From Herbaspirillum rhizosphaerae_A (GTDB lineage: Bacteria; Pseudomonadota; Gammaproteobacteria; Burkholderiales; Burkholderiaceae_D): a stretch of DNA of 64,000 nt. The notes under the pieces are model-generated. The model did no database searches, was not told the DNA's origin, and worked only from the letters and a program-made list of their open reading frames with translations. Shown one piece after another: positions 9,163 through 17,725 of the stretch; the first letter of the stretch is position 1; each line of letters opens with the position of its first letter. Both the position numbers and the translations under genes were made by a program. The DNA lies in contig NZ_JAQQFR010000010.1 of the NCBI RefSeq assembly GCF_046025915.1, forward strand, positions 62,001 to 126,000, given 5' to 3'.

Positions 9163-10041
9163 ATGAGCAGCATCCGTCATCTGATCCACGGCCTGGTACG
9201 CGATATCGGCTTCCCGGTACGCCGCCTGTTGCCTGCCGCTGCCGTCCGCACTGTCGGCCCCTTCGTGTTCTTCGATCACATGGGGCCGGTGGAATTCGAC
9301 AGCGACACCACCGAAGGCGACGTCCGTCCGCATCCGCATATCGGCCTGGCGACGGTGACCTATCTGTTCTCGGGCGCAATGATGCATCGCGACAGCCTCG
9401 GCGTCGTGCAGCGCATTACCCCGGGTGCGGTCAACTGGATGGCGGCCGGGCGCGGTATCGTGCATTCGGAGCGTGTTCCGGAAGACATCCGCAATGACAA
9501 GGTGCCGGTGCACGGTTTGCAGATGTGGGTGGCATTGCCGAAGGATCAGGAGCAGGGCGACGCCAGCTTTCATCACTATCCCGAAACCGACATGCCGCGC
9601 ATCGAGCTGGATGGCGCCAGCCTGCATCTGCTGGCCGGTCAAGCCTACGGTCAGCAGTCGCCGGTCAAAACATCCAGCCCGACTCTCTATTTATCGGGAC
9701 GCATCAAGGCCGGCGGTACGCTGACTTTGCCTGCCGACTATAGCGAGCGCGCCGTCTATGTCGTCACCGGTGCTGCCTCGCTGGATGGCGAAGCGCTGGA
9801 AGCTGGCGTGCTGGCCGTATTGGAGCCGGGTGTGGAAGTGACGCTGACGGCGCAGAGCGATACGCTGTTCATGCTGCTGGGTGGCGAGCCGATCGATGGC
9901 CCGCGCTTTGTCTGGTGGAATTTTGTTGCCAGCAGCAAGGAAATGATCGAAAGCGCCAAACTGGCGTGGCGGGCTCAGGATCGTTCGGTGTTTCCGGCGA
10001 TTCCCGGTGAAGTTGAGTGGATTCCGCTGCCAGAGAAATGA
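9163..10041 (+). CDS. pirin-family bicupin protein (second of tandem pair)
   Basis: A 292-residue pirin, clearly related to the preceding gene product but well diverged. The metal ligands are kept: HPHIGLATVTY near residue 62 and GRGIVHSE near 105. AAAAGGA precedes the ATG. It closes the DoxX-pirin-pirin operon and is followed by a strong hairpin terminator. Two adjacent pirins may form a heteromer or act on different substrates; the sequence does not decide. Confidence 0.9.
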   Translation: MSSIRHLIHGLVRDIGFPVRRLLPAAAVRTVGPFVFFDHMGPVEFDSDTTEGDVRPHPHIGLATVTYLFSGAMMHRDSLGVVQRITPGAVNWMAAGRGIVHSERVPEDIRNDKVPVHGLQMWVALPKDQEQGDASFHHYPETDMPRIELDGASLHLLAGQAYGQQSPVKTSSPTLYLSGRIKAGGTLTLPADYSERAVYVVTGAASLDGEALEAGVLAVLEPGVEVTLTAQSDTLFMLLGGEPIDGPRFVWWNFVASSKEMIESAKLAWRAQDRSVFPAIPGEVEWIPLPEK

Positions 10042-10082
10042 AGCTGAAAAACTGAGCGGGCAAGTCCATCGTTCTTCCATAT

Positions 10083-10115
10083 AAAAAGGCCTGATAGTGA
10101 TATCAGGCCTTTTTT
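10083..10115. terminator. Bidirectional rho-independent terminator
   Basis: A 14-bp perfect stem (AAAAAGGCCTGATA with TATCAGGCCTTTTT) around a GTGA loop, T-rich on both strands. It lies between the convergent second pirin gene and the universal stress protein gene and should serve both. Confidence 0.9.
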
Positions 10116-10146
10116 GCTTCCATATCCTTGCCGCTTCAGTCACGCG

Positions 10147-10605
10147 TCACGCGGCGGCTTGCGTACCCCGGATAATCCAGACCGGCAAAGGACATTGATG
10201 CATGACCTTTTCCGCGACACTGCCAAGCACCATCTTGCGGAAGCCTTTTTGCCCGTGAGAACCGATAACGACCAGCTCGGCACTGCTTTCCTTGGCGGCA
10301 TGCAGGATGGTGCCGGGAATATCGCCGGGTGCTATCGGACTCTCGATGAGGCGCGTGTTGCCGGGCAGACCAGCGGCTTCCACACGTTTTCTTGCGTCGT
10401 CGAGGATGTCCTGTCCGGCGCTGACGAAGTCAGTGTGCAAACCGGCCGGCGGCTGGTAACCGGTGTCGTAGAGGATGTAGCTATTGTCGACGACATGGAC
10501 AACCTCGATTTTGCTGCCGAGAGTTTTAGCAAGCCGAATGGCTTCGTCCAGTGCCTGGTTGGAGGTCGGACTACCATCGACGGGGACAAGGATTTTTGCG
10601 TACAT
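10147..10605 (-). CDS. universal stress protein, UspA family
   Basis: A 152-residue single-domain Usp. It begins with the ILVPVDGSP strand and turn, has a long middle loop, and ends with VVIGSHGQKGFRKMVLGSVAEKV, matching the G-2x-G-9x-G(S/T) ATP-binding signature, so nucleotide binding is likely. Usp proteins support survival in stasis and stress. It is five bases downstream of a small conserved-looking gene in the same direction, forming a probable two-gene operon. Confidence 0.9.
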   Translation of the reverse strand: MYAKILVPVDGSPTSNQALDEAIRLAKTLGSKIEVVHVVDNSYILYDTGYQPPAGLHTDFVSAGQDILDDARKRVEAAGLPGNTRLIESPIAPGDIPGTILHAAKESSAELVVIGSHGQKGFRKMVLGSVAEKVMHQCPLPVWIIRGTQAAA

Positions 10606-10610
10606 ACCGG

Positions 10611-10913
10611 TCAGATCATGCCGAGGATGCGGCCAAGCTCCGCGACGTAGGGGCTGTCTTTCAGAATCGCCCCTTCGACCGAGTCCATCAGATTCATGGC
10701 GGAATTCTGTGTCTTGCCTATATGCTCGCGCAAGACGCCGGCTTCGACTTCAGGTGTGTTCAGGTGACTTTTCAGGATGGCAAAATCGTTCTTCAACGTT
10801 CTTGCTTCTGGATTATCGACGTCGATGTTCTGAAGTTCCAGTTCCAGCTCAGCCAAAATCTGTTTCAGTCGTACGTGATGGGAATCATCTTGACGCAGGA
10901 TGGGATCAGACAT
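10611..10913 (-). CDS. hypothetical small helical protein
   Basis: A 100-residue acidic, mostly helical protein with no signal peptide. Heptad-like leucine and isoleucine runs (ILAELELELQNIDV and later AILKSHL) suggest a coiled coil. It resembles small DUF-type proteins found next to Usp genes, but I cannot name a family. The start at ATG 10913 has TGGAG upstream; an earlier ATG at 10958 would add 15 residues without a ribosome site. Tight spacing with the Usp gene suggests a shared stress role. Confidence 0.65.
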   Translation of the reverse strand: MSDPILRQDDSHHVRLKQILAELELELQNIDVDNPEARTLKNDFAILKSHLNTPEVEAGVLREHIGKTQNSAMNLMDSVEGAILKDSPYVAELGRILGMI

Positions 10914-11086
10914 ATCGGCTCCAGCGGTTAGGGTATGCAGTGTTGAGGCAACGAGCATCGCCGGTGCGGCGAATGCTGCTGATTTTTATGTTTTCTGGTG
11001 CTGTTGTTTTCAAGTTAAGTCCTTATCATAAGAGAAGTTTCGATCTCGTGCAGGATATCGCTTCAGACATTTTGTTACACTGCGCC

Positions 11087-12322
11087 ATGTCAAACGATTA
11101 CGAAAGAAGCAGCATGAGCGATTACCCCCTTATAAGCTGGACTGAAGCAGGGGAAATTCGTTCCGCCCGCTGGCGTTCCGAAGCCGGCAACCCACCTCCA
11201 AAAAATGTCACCGTAGCGGACGACCGCATACCGGCCGATGTCGCCTACAAGCTGATCTGCGAAGGCACCGGCTTGCTGTGGCGTGGCGATTATCAAAATG
11301 CCCGTCAATTGCTGCAAGCCCTGGCCAGACGCATCGACAAAAAGTCAGATCGCAAAAGCAGCAAGGCGGCTGATAAAGCGGCAGCGGACAAAGCTGCCGG
11401 CAAAACAAGTAAAACAGTTGCTCCAACGACAACTCCCGCAATCACCATCACACAGGCATTCCACCAGCATCGTCAGGCGCAGGCCCAACGCGCACGTATT
11501 CTCGGCATGCTGCTGCTGCCGATGGAAGCCGATTACAGCGTTCCTCTGCGTCGGGCGCCGGATCTGGCGCAGGCTTGTACGGAGGTGTACGGCCCCGGTG
11601 AGGAAGCTAGCGTCGTGTCGATGCGTGAACTACTGGGCCTGGTCGGCGCGCATGAGTGGCGCAAGAAGGGGGTGCCGATCCCGGCATTGGGCGGCAGCAT
11701 TCATCCTTACTACGGTGTGTTTTCACCGGTGCGCGGCGAATATGTCGACCTGATCGCGCAAGCGGTGTTGCCGACGGTCGATCTGGCCTTTGATATCGGC
11801 ACCGGCACCGGCGTGCTGGCGGCGCTGCTGGCCAAGCGCGGCGTCAAACGTATCGTTGCCACTGATCAGAGCGAACGCGCACTTGATTGCGCCGCCGCAA
11901 ACCTGAAACGCCTGGGCGTGAACAAGCAGGTTGAGTTGATGAGCGCGGATCTGTTTCCTGCCGGACGCGCGCCGCTGGTGGTCTGTAACCCGCCGTGGGT
12001 GCCGGCCAAGCCGAGTTCGGCCATTGAAGCAGCAGTCTACGACCCCGACAGCCGCATGTTGCGCGGCTTCATCGAAGGCTTGTCCGAGCATCTGACACCG
12101 GGTGGCGAAGGCTGGCTGATCATGTCTGACTTCGCCGAGCATCTTGGCTTGCGCGCGCGTGGCGAGATACAGGCGATGATCGACAAGGCGGGTTTGCAGG
12201 TTGTCGGCAAGACCGACATCAAGCCGCGTCATCCCCGTTCAAGCGATGCGGAAGATCCCTTGTCGGCCGCTCGCATGAAGGAAGTGACGTCGCTGTGGAA
12301 GTTGAAGGTAAAGAAGGCTTAA
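11087..12322 (+). CDS. class I SAM-dependent methyltransferase
   Basis: An approximately 411-residue methyltransferase. The C-terminal Rossmann domain carries motif I FDIGTGTG and motif IV NPPW, the latter typical of N-methylation of nucleobases or glutamine (HemK/PrmA/RlmG-like), so a nucleic acid or translation-protein target is likely. The N-terminal part has a substrate-recognition-like domain interrupted by a lysine/alanine-rich, low-complexity linker around residues 85-115. ATG 11087 is used; ATG 11114, nine codons later, has a better purine-rich leader and may be the true start. A longer open frame upstream reads through unrelated antisense sequence. The gene is divergent from the small helical protein and Usp pair. 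Confidence 0.8.
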   Translation: MSNDYERSSMSDYPLISWTEAGEIRSARWRSEAGNPPPKNVTVADDRIPADVAYKLICEGTGLLWRGDYQNARQLLQALARRIDKKSDRKSSKAADKAAADKAAGKTSKTVAPTTTPAITITQAFHQHRQAQAQRARILGMLLLPMEADYSVPLRRAPDLAQACTEVYGPGEEASVVSMRELLGLVGAHEWRKKGVPIPALGGSIHPYYGVFSPVRGEYVDLIAQAVLPTVDLAFDIGTGTGVLAALLAKRGVKRIVATDQSERALDCAAANLKRLGVNKQVELMSADLFPAGRAPLVVCNPPWVPAKPSSAIEAAVYDPDSRMLRGFIEGLSEHLTPGGEGWLIMSDFAEHLGLRARGEIQAMIDKAGLQVVGKTDIKPRHPRSSDAEDPLSAARMKEVTSLWKLKVKKA

Positions 12323-12368
12323 GCTGCTTAGGCGGCTTAAGTCGTGGAGCCATGCAAAAGGACTGTCT

Positions 12369-12770
12369 ATGAAACCATCCCTGTCGTCCGTCTTTTCGTC
12401 TTTCGGGTCGGTGGCTTTGCTGGCGACATTCTGGGCCGGTTCGGCGTCGGCCCAGTTGATCGAGCGGCATCCTTTCGGTTATCCGCCGCCTGCGCCTGAC
12501 AAGCCGGTGGTGACCACCAGCGCCAATACCTGCAAATGTGAAGTCGCCGACACCAGCGGCAGCGCCTGCATGATTTACATGCGCACCAACGCTGCCGACT
12601 GGATTGCTCAAAATGCGCCTCAGACACGCTTGCGGTCGTCTAATGACGGCCGCTATTACGATACGCCGTTCGCATTGGCGGCCAGCGCCTGCGCCGGACG
12701 CAAGGTCAATGCTTCCACTGTGAAGGTGCATTGGCTGGATAAGAAAAATGCGATTTTGGAGTGGAAGTAA
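12369..12770 (+). CDS. hypothetical exported protein
   Basis: A 133-residue protein with a Sec signal peptide: a short polar start, a hydrophobic stretch and a SASA cleavage region near residue 28. The mature part has five cysteines, including a CKC pair, allowing disulfides in the periplasm, and a proline-rich segment just after the signal. AAAGGA lies six bases before ATG 12369. No family recognised. It is about 46 bases after the methyltransferase gene, in the same direction. Confidence 0.7.
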   Translation: MKPSLSSVFSSFGSVALLATFWAGSASAQLIERHPFGYPPPAPDKPVVTTSANTCKCEVADTSGSACMIYMRTNAADWIAQNAPQTRLRSSNDGRYYDTPFALAASACAGRKVNASTVKVHWLDKKNAILEWK

Positions 12771-12780
12771 TTTGTTAAGT

Positions 12781-13701
12781 TTAGCTCCCAGTTGCTTGAT
12801 TTTGTTGATGTAATCCTGCCTGGCTGAAGAGCCAGTCGCGAAAGCGGACGATGTTCTTGCTGTTCTTCTCCGCTTCGCGATAGCTCAGAAAGTGCGTCTC
12901 GCGCCAGACTGACTTCAGCGTACCGCCGCTGAGCGTCACCAATTCCCCGTTGGCAATTTCCTGCTCCGCCAGCCTCGTACTTTCCAATGCAATGCCAACC
13001 TGATTGACCGCCGCCGCTAATGCCAGCGAGGCGCGGTCGAAGGATGGCATCGGCCTTCCGGGCGGCAGCTTCATGCCGTTGAGAGCGAACCAGTCGCTCC
13101 AGCGTACGGGGTTGAGTGTGGATTGGATTAGCGTCATTGCTGCGATATCTACCAGCGCCGGCACCGCGCGGTCACGCAGCAAGGCCGGTGAGCACAGCGG
13201 GACGATGGTTTCCGATCCGATGGCTTCGCTGACGATACCGGCACGCGTGGGAGCGTTGCCGTAGGCAATGGTCAGATCCAGTTCTTCATGGCGTAGCAAG
13301 TCCATTGGCTCCGCGCCGGACGACATGCTGATATTGATGTCAGGATACTGCTGCATGAAGCGCGGCAGGCGCGGCCCCAACCATTTGGCGGCGAAGCTGG
13401 GCGAGCAGTGCACTGCCAGCGCATCGCTGCGACGCGCCGGGCCCAGCTCTTCACAGGCTGCCTCCATGAGGTCGAAAGCCACCGACAATTGATCCTGCAA
13501 GCGGCGGCCATCGGCGGTCAGCTCGACGCGGCGGAAAGAGCGGGTGAACAGGGATTTGCCGAAATAGGTTTCCAGGCCGCGTACCTGATGGCTGATTGCA
13601 GAGGGGGAAAGATGCAGTTCTTCGCTGGCGAGCGCAAAGCTTTGCAGGCGGGCTGCTGCTTCAAAGGCGCGCAGGGAGAAGAAACTGGGGAGTTTTCGCA
13701 T
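12781..13701 (-). CDS. LysR-family transcriptional regulator (GcvA-like)
   Basis: A 306-residue LysR regulator. The N-terminal helix-turn-helix reads FFSLRAFEAAARLQSF and SPSAISHQVRGLE, which is the wording of the GcvA/AmpR subgroup, followed by an effector-binding domain. It is transcribed away from the class II aldolase gene at 13863, which is the likely target. No inducer can be inferred. Length is normal. Confidence 0.88.
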   Translation of the reverse strand: MRKLPSFFSLRAFEAAARLQSFALASEELHLSPSAISHQVRGLETYFGKSLFTRSFRRVELTADGRRLQDQLSVAFDLMEAACEELGPARRSDALAVHCSPSFAAKWLGPRLPRFMQQYPDINISMSSGAEPMDLLRHEELDLTIAYGNAPTRAGIVSEAIGSETIVPLCSPALLRDRAVPALVDIAAMTLIQSTLNPVRWSDWFALNGMKLPPGRPMPSFDRASLALAAAVNQVGIALESTRLAEQEIANGELVTLSGGTLKSVWRETHFLSYREAEKNSKNIVRFRDWLFSQAGLHQQNQATGS

Positions 13702-13803
13702 CGCAGCCTTGGCATCCGCTCATGAGGTGAATCAGATTCATCATATTGTGAATACTCGTCATTTGTCAAAGCGACGAGCTTCTTGGGATGATCTGCTCAC
13801 CAT

Positions 13804-13833
13804 AAAGATTCGATTTCCAAAGATTCGATTTCC
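13804..13833. repeat. 15-bp perfect tandem duplication in promoter region
   Basis: AAAGATTCGATTTCC occurs twice head to tail, ending about 30 bases before the aldolase start codon, in the gap shared with the divergent LysR gene. It may be a duplicated regulator site or a recent slippage event. Confidence 0.6.
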
Positions 13834-13862
13834 AAATTTCCAATAAAGCAGGAGACCCAGCC

Positions 13863-14747
13863 ATGACGATCGATGTTGCCGAACGCGCCGCCCAGTCAGC
13901 CGATTTAACTTCAGCCAAATCTAGCTTCAGCGCCCTCAATGCCGCCGACCAGCGGGTATCGGTCTATCAGCCGGAACAGCAAGGCCTGAAATTTCCTCAG
14001 GTGCCGGTATTCGCCACCCATGCAGAGGAGCGTCAGCATCGCAAGGAGCGCCTGGTCGCCGCCTGCCGGGCATTCGCCCTGCATGGACTCGATTACGGCT
14101 TTGCCGGACATCTGACGGTGCGCGACCCGGAATTCCCGGATCTGTACTGGACCAATCCGATGGCTGTGCATTTTTCGCAGGTCAAGCTTTCCAACCTCAT
14201 CCTTGCCAACCACCATGGTGAAGTGGTGCAGGGCTCGTATGCGCTCAATCGCGCCGGGTTTGTGCTGCATGCCGCAGTGCATGAGATGCATCAGGACATC
14301 GTTGCCATGTGCCACGCCCATACTGTCTACGGCACCGCCTGGTCGGCGCTGGGACGTCCGCTGGATCCGATCACCCAGGACGCGGCCGTATTCTTTGAAG
14401 ATCACGTGGTCATTACCGCTGAGGCCGGTGCCGTCGCGGTCAAGACTGAGGCCGGCAAGTCGGTCGCCGCCGCTTTCGGCAAGAACAAGGCGGCGATCCA
14501 CCAGAGCCACGGTTTGTTTACCGCCAGCCGTCACAGCATTGAAGACGCTGCCTTCTGGTTCATCGCGCTGGAACGCTGCTGCCAGGTCCAGCTCATGGTG
14601 GAAGCCACCGGCATCAAACCGATCATGGTGCCGCCGGATCGTGCGCGTTACAGTCGCGAGAACGTCGGCAATTCCTTCATCGGCTGGCTGCACTTCCAGC
14701 CGATTTATGAACAACTGGTGCAAACCAGCCCGGACATGTTCGACTAG
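13863..14747 (+). CDS. class II aldolase/adducin-family protein
   Basis: A 294-residue class II aldolase-fold protein. The zinc ligands of the family are visible: HAAVH around residue 140, HAHTVYG around 155 and HQSHGL around 217. A 50-residue N-terminal extension precedes the fold. Relatives cleave or epimerise phosphorylated sugars or act on other carbonyl substrates; no specificity can be given. GCAGGAG precedes ATG 13863. It is divergent from a LysR regulator and followed by a hairpin terminator. Confidence 0.85.
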   Translation: MTIDVAERAAQSADLTSAKSSFSALNAADQRVSVYQPEQQGLKFPQVPVFATHAEERQHRKERLVAACRAFALHGLDYGFAGHLTVRDPEFPDLYWTNPMAVHFSQVKLSNLILANHHGEVVQGSYALNRAGFVLHAAVHEMHQDIVAMCHAHTVYGTAWSALGRPLDPITQDAAVFFEDHVVITAEAGAVAVKTEAGKSVAAAFGKNKAAIHQSHGLFTASRHSIEDAAFWFIALERCCQVQLMVEATGIKPIMVPPDRARYSRENVGNSFIGWLHFQPIYEQLVQTSPDMFD

Positions 14748-14781
14748 TTTTGCCCGACCGCCTTGTCCATCCAAGAAGGTA

Positions 14782-14808
14782 AATGCCGGTCAGTTGATGA
14801 CTGGCATT
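14782..14808 (+). terminator. Hairpin, probable terminator of aldolase gene
   Basis: An 11-bp stem (AATGCCGGTCA with TGACTGGCATT, one G-T pair) around GTTGA, followed by a weak T-rich stretch. It lies 35 bases after the aldolase stop. Confidence 0.6.
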
Positions 14809-14950
14809 TGTCGTTACCGCGCCATATTTCACCCAAGGAGACCGCTACCGTACCTATTCTTCACCGCCGTCCTGATACGTCAAACCGTACGTCAAATCAT
14901 ATAACCGCGCCAACGCGGGCCCATCCGTTCTAACCGAAGGAGCAGGAGAC

Positions 14951-16276
14951 ATGACGAAGTTAAGCAGACGCGAATTTCTGATCGCCAGCGCGGCATCCGC
15001 CGCAGCCGCCTCGACCATGGGAAGCAGCGCATTCGCTGCCCCGACGGCGCCTGGCGGCATCGATTACCCGATAGAAAAAGGCGCGACCCTGCGCGTCTTG
15101 CGCTGGAAGCGCTTCGTCCAGGGCGACGAGGACTTGTGGAACGAGAACGTCAAGAAGTTCACAGAACTGACCGGCGTTACCGTGCGTACCGACAGCGAAG
15201 GTTTTGAGGATGTCCGCCCCAAGGCTGCCGTTGCAGCAAATGTGGGCAGCGGGCCCGACATTGTTCTGGGCTGGTTCGACGACCCGCATCAGTATCCGAC
15301 CAAACTGCTCGACGTCACTGACCTGGCGAATTCGCTGGGCACGCGTTACGGCGGCTGGTATGACGTCTTTCAAAAATACGGCAAGAGCAACGGCAAGTGG
15401 ATTGCCATCCCGCTGGGCGTGATCGGCATCTGCCTGGTGTATCGCGACAGCCAGCTCAAGGCCGCCGGGTTCGAGACGGTGCCCAAGGATCTGCCCGGTT
15501 TCCTCAAGATGGCGCAGGCGCTCAAGGCCAAGAATACGCCGCTCGGTTTTGCGCATGGTAAAGCCGTCGGCGACGCCAACAACTATGCACATTGGCTGTT
15601 GTGGGCGCATGGCGGTAAGCTGGTGGACGAACACGGTAACGTCGTCATCAATTCGCCGGAGACCCGGGCTGCCTTGGAATACGGCAAGCAGATCTATCCG
15701 ACCATGGCGCCGGGCACGCTGTCCTGGCAGGACCCATCCAACAACAAGGCCTATCTCGATGGTCAGATCAGTCTGACCAATAATGGTATTTCGATCTATT
15801 ACGCCGCCAAGAACTCGACCGATCCCAAACTGCAGGAGCTGGCCAAGGACACCCAGCATGCGCACTATCCGATCGGGGTATCGGGCAAGCCGACTGAGCT
15901 GATGCAACTGACGCAGATGATGGCGTTCAAGCACACCAAGTATCCCAATGCAGCCAAGGCCTTCATGCAATTCATGATGGAGCCGGATCAGTTCAATCCC
16001 TGGATGAAGGCCGCCATCGGTTACGTTAGCCAGCCGCTCAAGGCCTATGAAAAGAACCCGGTCTGGACTGCCGATCCTAAGGCCACGCCGTACCGCGACG
16101 CGGCATCATTGATGCTCGATCACGGTCACGCAGGCCCGCTGGGGCAAGCGTCGGCGGCCTGTCTGGCGGATTACGTACTGGTTGATATGGTGGCGGAAGC
16201 CGCCAGCGGATCGAAGACCGTGCAACAGGCGATCGACAGGGCTGCGGAACGGGCCAAGCGGTTTTATAAAACCTAG
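14951..16276 (+). CDS. Tat-exported ABC solute-binding protein, family 1, orphan
   Basis: A 441-residue periplasmic binding protein of the family 1 (sugar/oligosaccharide) type. The N-terminus has a twin-arginine signal, SRREFLI, followed by a hydrophobic A/S-rich stretch ending near AFA at about residue 29, so export of a folded protein by Tat is expected. The mature part shows the usual alternating lobes (VRTDSEGFEDVRPK, LDVTDLANSL, FMMEPDQFNPW-like end). AAGGAG and AGGAGAC precede the ATG. No permease or ATPase gene is near, so its transporter must lie elsewhere or it serves as a sensor. The convergent neighbour is a histidine kinase. Confidence 0.85.
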   Translation: MTKLSRREFLIASAASAAAASTMGSSAFAAPTAPGGIDYPIEKGATLRVLRWKRFVQGDEDLWNENVKKFTELTGVTVRTDSEGFEDVRPKAAVAANVGSGPDIVLGWFDDPHQYPTKLLDVTDLANSLGTRYGGWYDVFQKYGKSNGKWIAIPLGVIGICLVYRDSQLKAAGFETVPKDLPGFLKMAQALKAKNTPLGFAHGKAVGDANNYAHWLLWAHGGKLVDEHGNVVINSPETRAALEYGKQIYPTMAPGTLSWQDPSNNKAYLDGQISLTNNGISIYYAAKNSTDPKLQELAKDTQHAHYPIGVSGKPTELMQLTQMMAFKHTKYPNAAKAFMQFMMEPDQFNPWMKAAIGYVSQPLKAYEKNPVWTADPKATPYRDAASLMLDHGHAGPLGQASAACLADYVLVDMVAEAASGSKTVQQAIDRAAERAKRFYKT

Positions 16277-16293
16277 TCAATAAGCAAGAAGAC

Positions 16294-16324
16294 GCTGTGA
16301 TCCCGGCGAAAGCCGGGGCACAGC
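16294..16324. repeat. REP-like GC hairpin
   Basis: GCTGTG and CACAGC flank a CCCGGC-GAAA-GCCGGG core with a GNRA-like tetraloop. It lies between the convergent binding-protein and histidine-kinase genes. No T-run follows, so it is more like a REP element than a classical terminator. Confidence 0.55.
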
Positions 16325-16338
16325 GGGTTGATGTACGG

Positions 16339-17718
16339 CTATGTCTGTGACGGCGCTCCCGCCGGAAAACTCAACACCACCATAAAGCTCCCCGCGCCGC
16401 TGTAACCAAATCGCAGCAGGCCGCCATGCGTACGCATGACTTCTTCCACAATGGACAGGCCGAGACTGGCGCCGACGCGTTCGCCGCTGCGTGGGGCGAA
16501 GGGTTTGCGGATGCGTTCCCAGTCGTTTTCCGGGATGCCGGGGCCGTCGTCGATGACGCGCAGTTCGTACAGGTTTTCTATCTGCTCCAATTGCACATGC
16601 AGAAAGCTCACTGCGCCATATTGCAGCGCGTTGCCGAGCACGTTCTTGATTGCCTCGCGCAGGCTGATGGAGTCGCCCATGATCAGGCAGGGTTGCTCGG
16701 GCGCTTCCATGGCGAGATCGAGTTGCCGTTCCTGATGGGACAGCATATCGGCCATTTCGTGACGGACCAGCTCTCCGAGGTCGATTTTTTCGAAGGCGGC
16801 GGTGTCGCTGCGATGCTGCACCATGGCGTGGTTGATCAGTTGATTGACCAGTGCACCAAGGTGGCGGGTACGGTCGCGCAGACGATCGAGATGATGGCGG
16901 CGGCCGGCCTCGTCATGTTGCGCAGAGAGCAATTCCATCTGCGAAATCAGCGCCGTCACCGGCGTGCGCAACTGATGCGCAGCGTCGCCGATGACGCGTC
17001 GCATGGTCGCACGGTGTACCGCCAGCCGCTGCATAAAGGCGTTGATCGAGCTGACCAGCGCATGGGTTTCTACCGGCACCGTGATCGATAGCGGCGACAA
17101 GTCGTTGAGGTCGCGCTCGCGGATGGCGGCTTCGATTTTTTTCAACGGCGACAAGGCTTGATACAGGGTAAACATCGCCGCAATCAGCGTCAGCACGCCC
17201 ATTGCCAGAATCACCAGCAGGGCGCGTGTACCGACGCTTTTGGCGAAAGACAGGCGGGCGTTGTTGGTCTGGGCCAGTACGATGACCGCCCACGGGTGTT
17301 CGTTGGCGACCGGCATGCGGCGACCGACAATGGCCATGCGCACGGGCGTATCCAGATAAGCGCCATCCTGCAGCAGCGGGCCGTCTTTCAGTTTCTTCCA
17401 CGGAATCTCGGGTTTGAAATCGGGATCGCCGGCGATCGTGCGGCCATCCGGATCGACCACCACATAGAACACCTGATCGCCCGCCGTCAGCATCGAGAAG
17501 GCGGCCAGCGGCACGTCGACATTCACGGCGCCGTTCTGATACCAGGTGTTTTCTGCAATCTGCAAGGCGCTGCCGGTGAGGATGCGGTCATAGGCTTCGT
17601 TGGCGGCGAGTTGGGTTGATATCCAGATGGCGATCAGCAGGGCGATGGAACTGATGGACAACACCAGCCCGACGCGCATGACCAGTCGCGTGTAGAGCGA
17701 ACGTCCGGCGATGATCAC
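16339..17718 (-). CDS. sensor histidine kinase, TctE-like
   Basis: An inner-membrane histidine kinase of about 459 residues from GTG 17718. It has a first membrane helix at about residues 15-35, a periplasmic domain of about 120 residues like the TctE/2CSK_N type, a second helix around 165-185, a HAMP-like linker, and a DHp domain with His248 in AAHQLRTP. The ATPase domain has the N box (KNVLGNALQYG), the DDGPGIPE motif and a SLGLSIVEE glycine motif. GTG 17718 follows the response-regulator stop by seven bases with GAGG upstream; the longer frame would add 31 residues overlapping the regulator. Together they form a TctD/TctE-style pair, a group that often controls carboxylate uptake. Confidence 0.87.
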   Translation of the reverse strand: MIIAGRSLYTRLVMRVGLVLSISSIALLIAIWISTQLAANEAYDRILTGSALQIAENTWYQNGAVNVDVPLAAFSMLTAGDQVFYVVVDPDGRTIAGDPDFKPEIPWKKLKDGPLLQDGAYLDTPVRMAIVGRRMPVANEHPWAVIVLAQTNNARLSFAKSVGTRALLVILAMGVLTLIAAMFTLYQALSPLKKIEAAIRERDLNDLSPLSITVPVETHALVSSINAFMQRLAVHRATMRRVIGDAAHQLRTPVTALISQMELLSAQHDEAGRRHHLDRLRDRTRHLGALVNQLINHAMVQHRSDTAAFEKIDLGELVRHEMADMLSHQERQLDLAMEAPEQPCLIMGDSISLREAIKNVLGNALQYGAVSFLHVQLEQIENLYELRVIDDGPGIPENDWERIRKPFAPRSGERVGASLGLSIVEEVMRTHGGLLRFGYSGAGSFMVVLSFPAGAPSQT

Positions 17719-17725
17719 GCGGGCC

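Noticed and set aside
14960..15970. 336-codon open frame on the minus strand
   Set aside because: Antisense to the Tat-exported binding protein, which has a clear signal and ribosome site.
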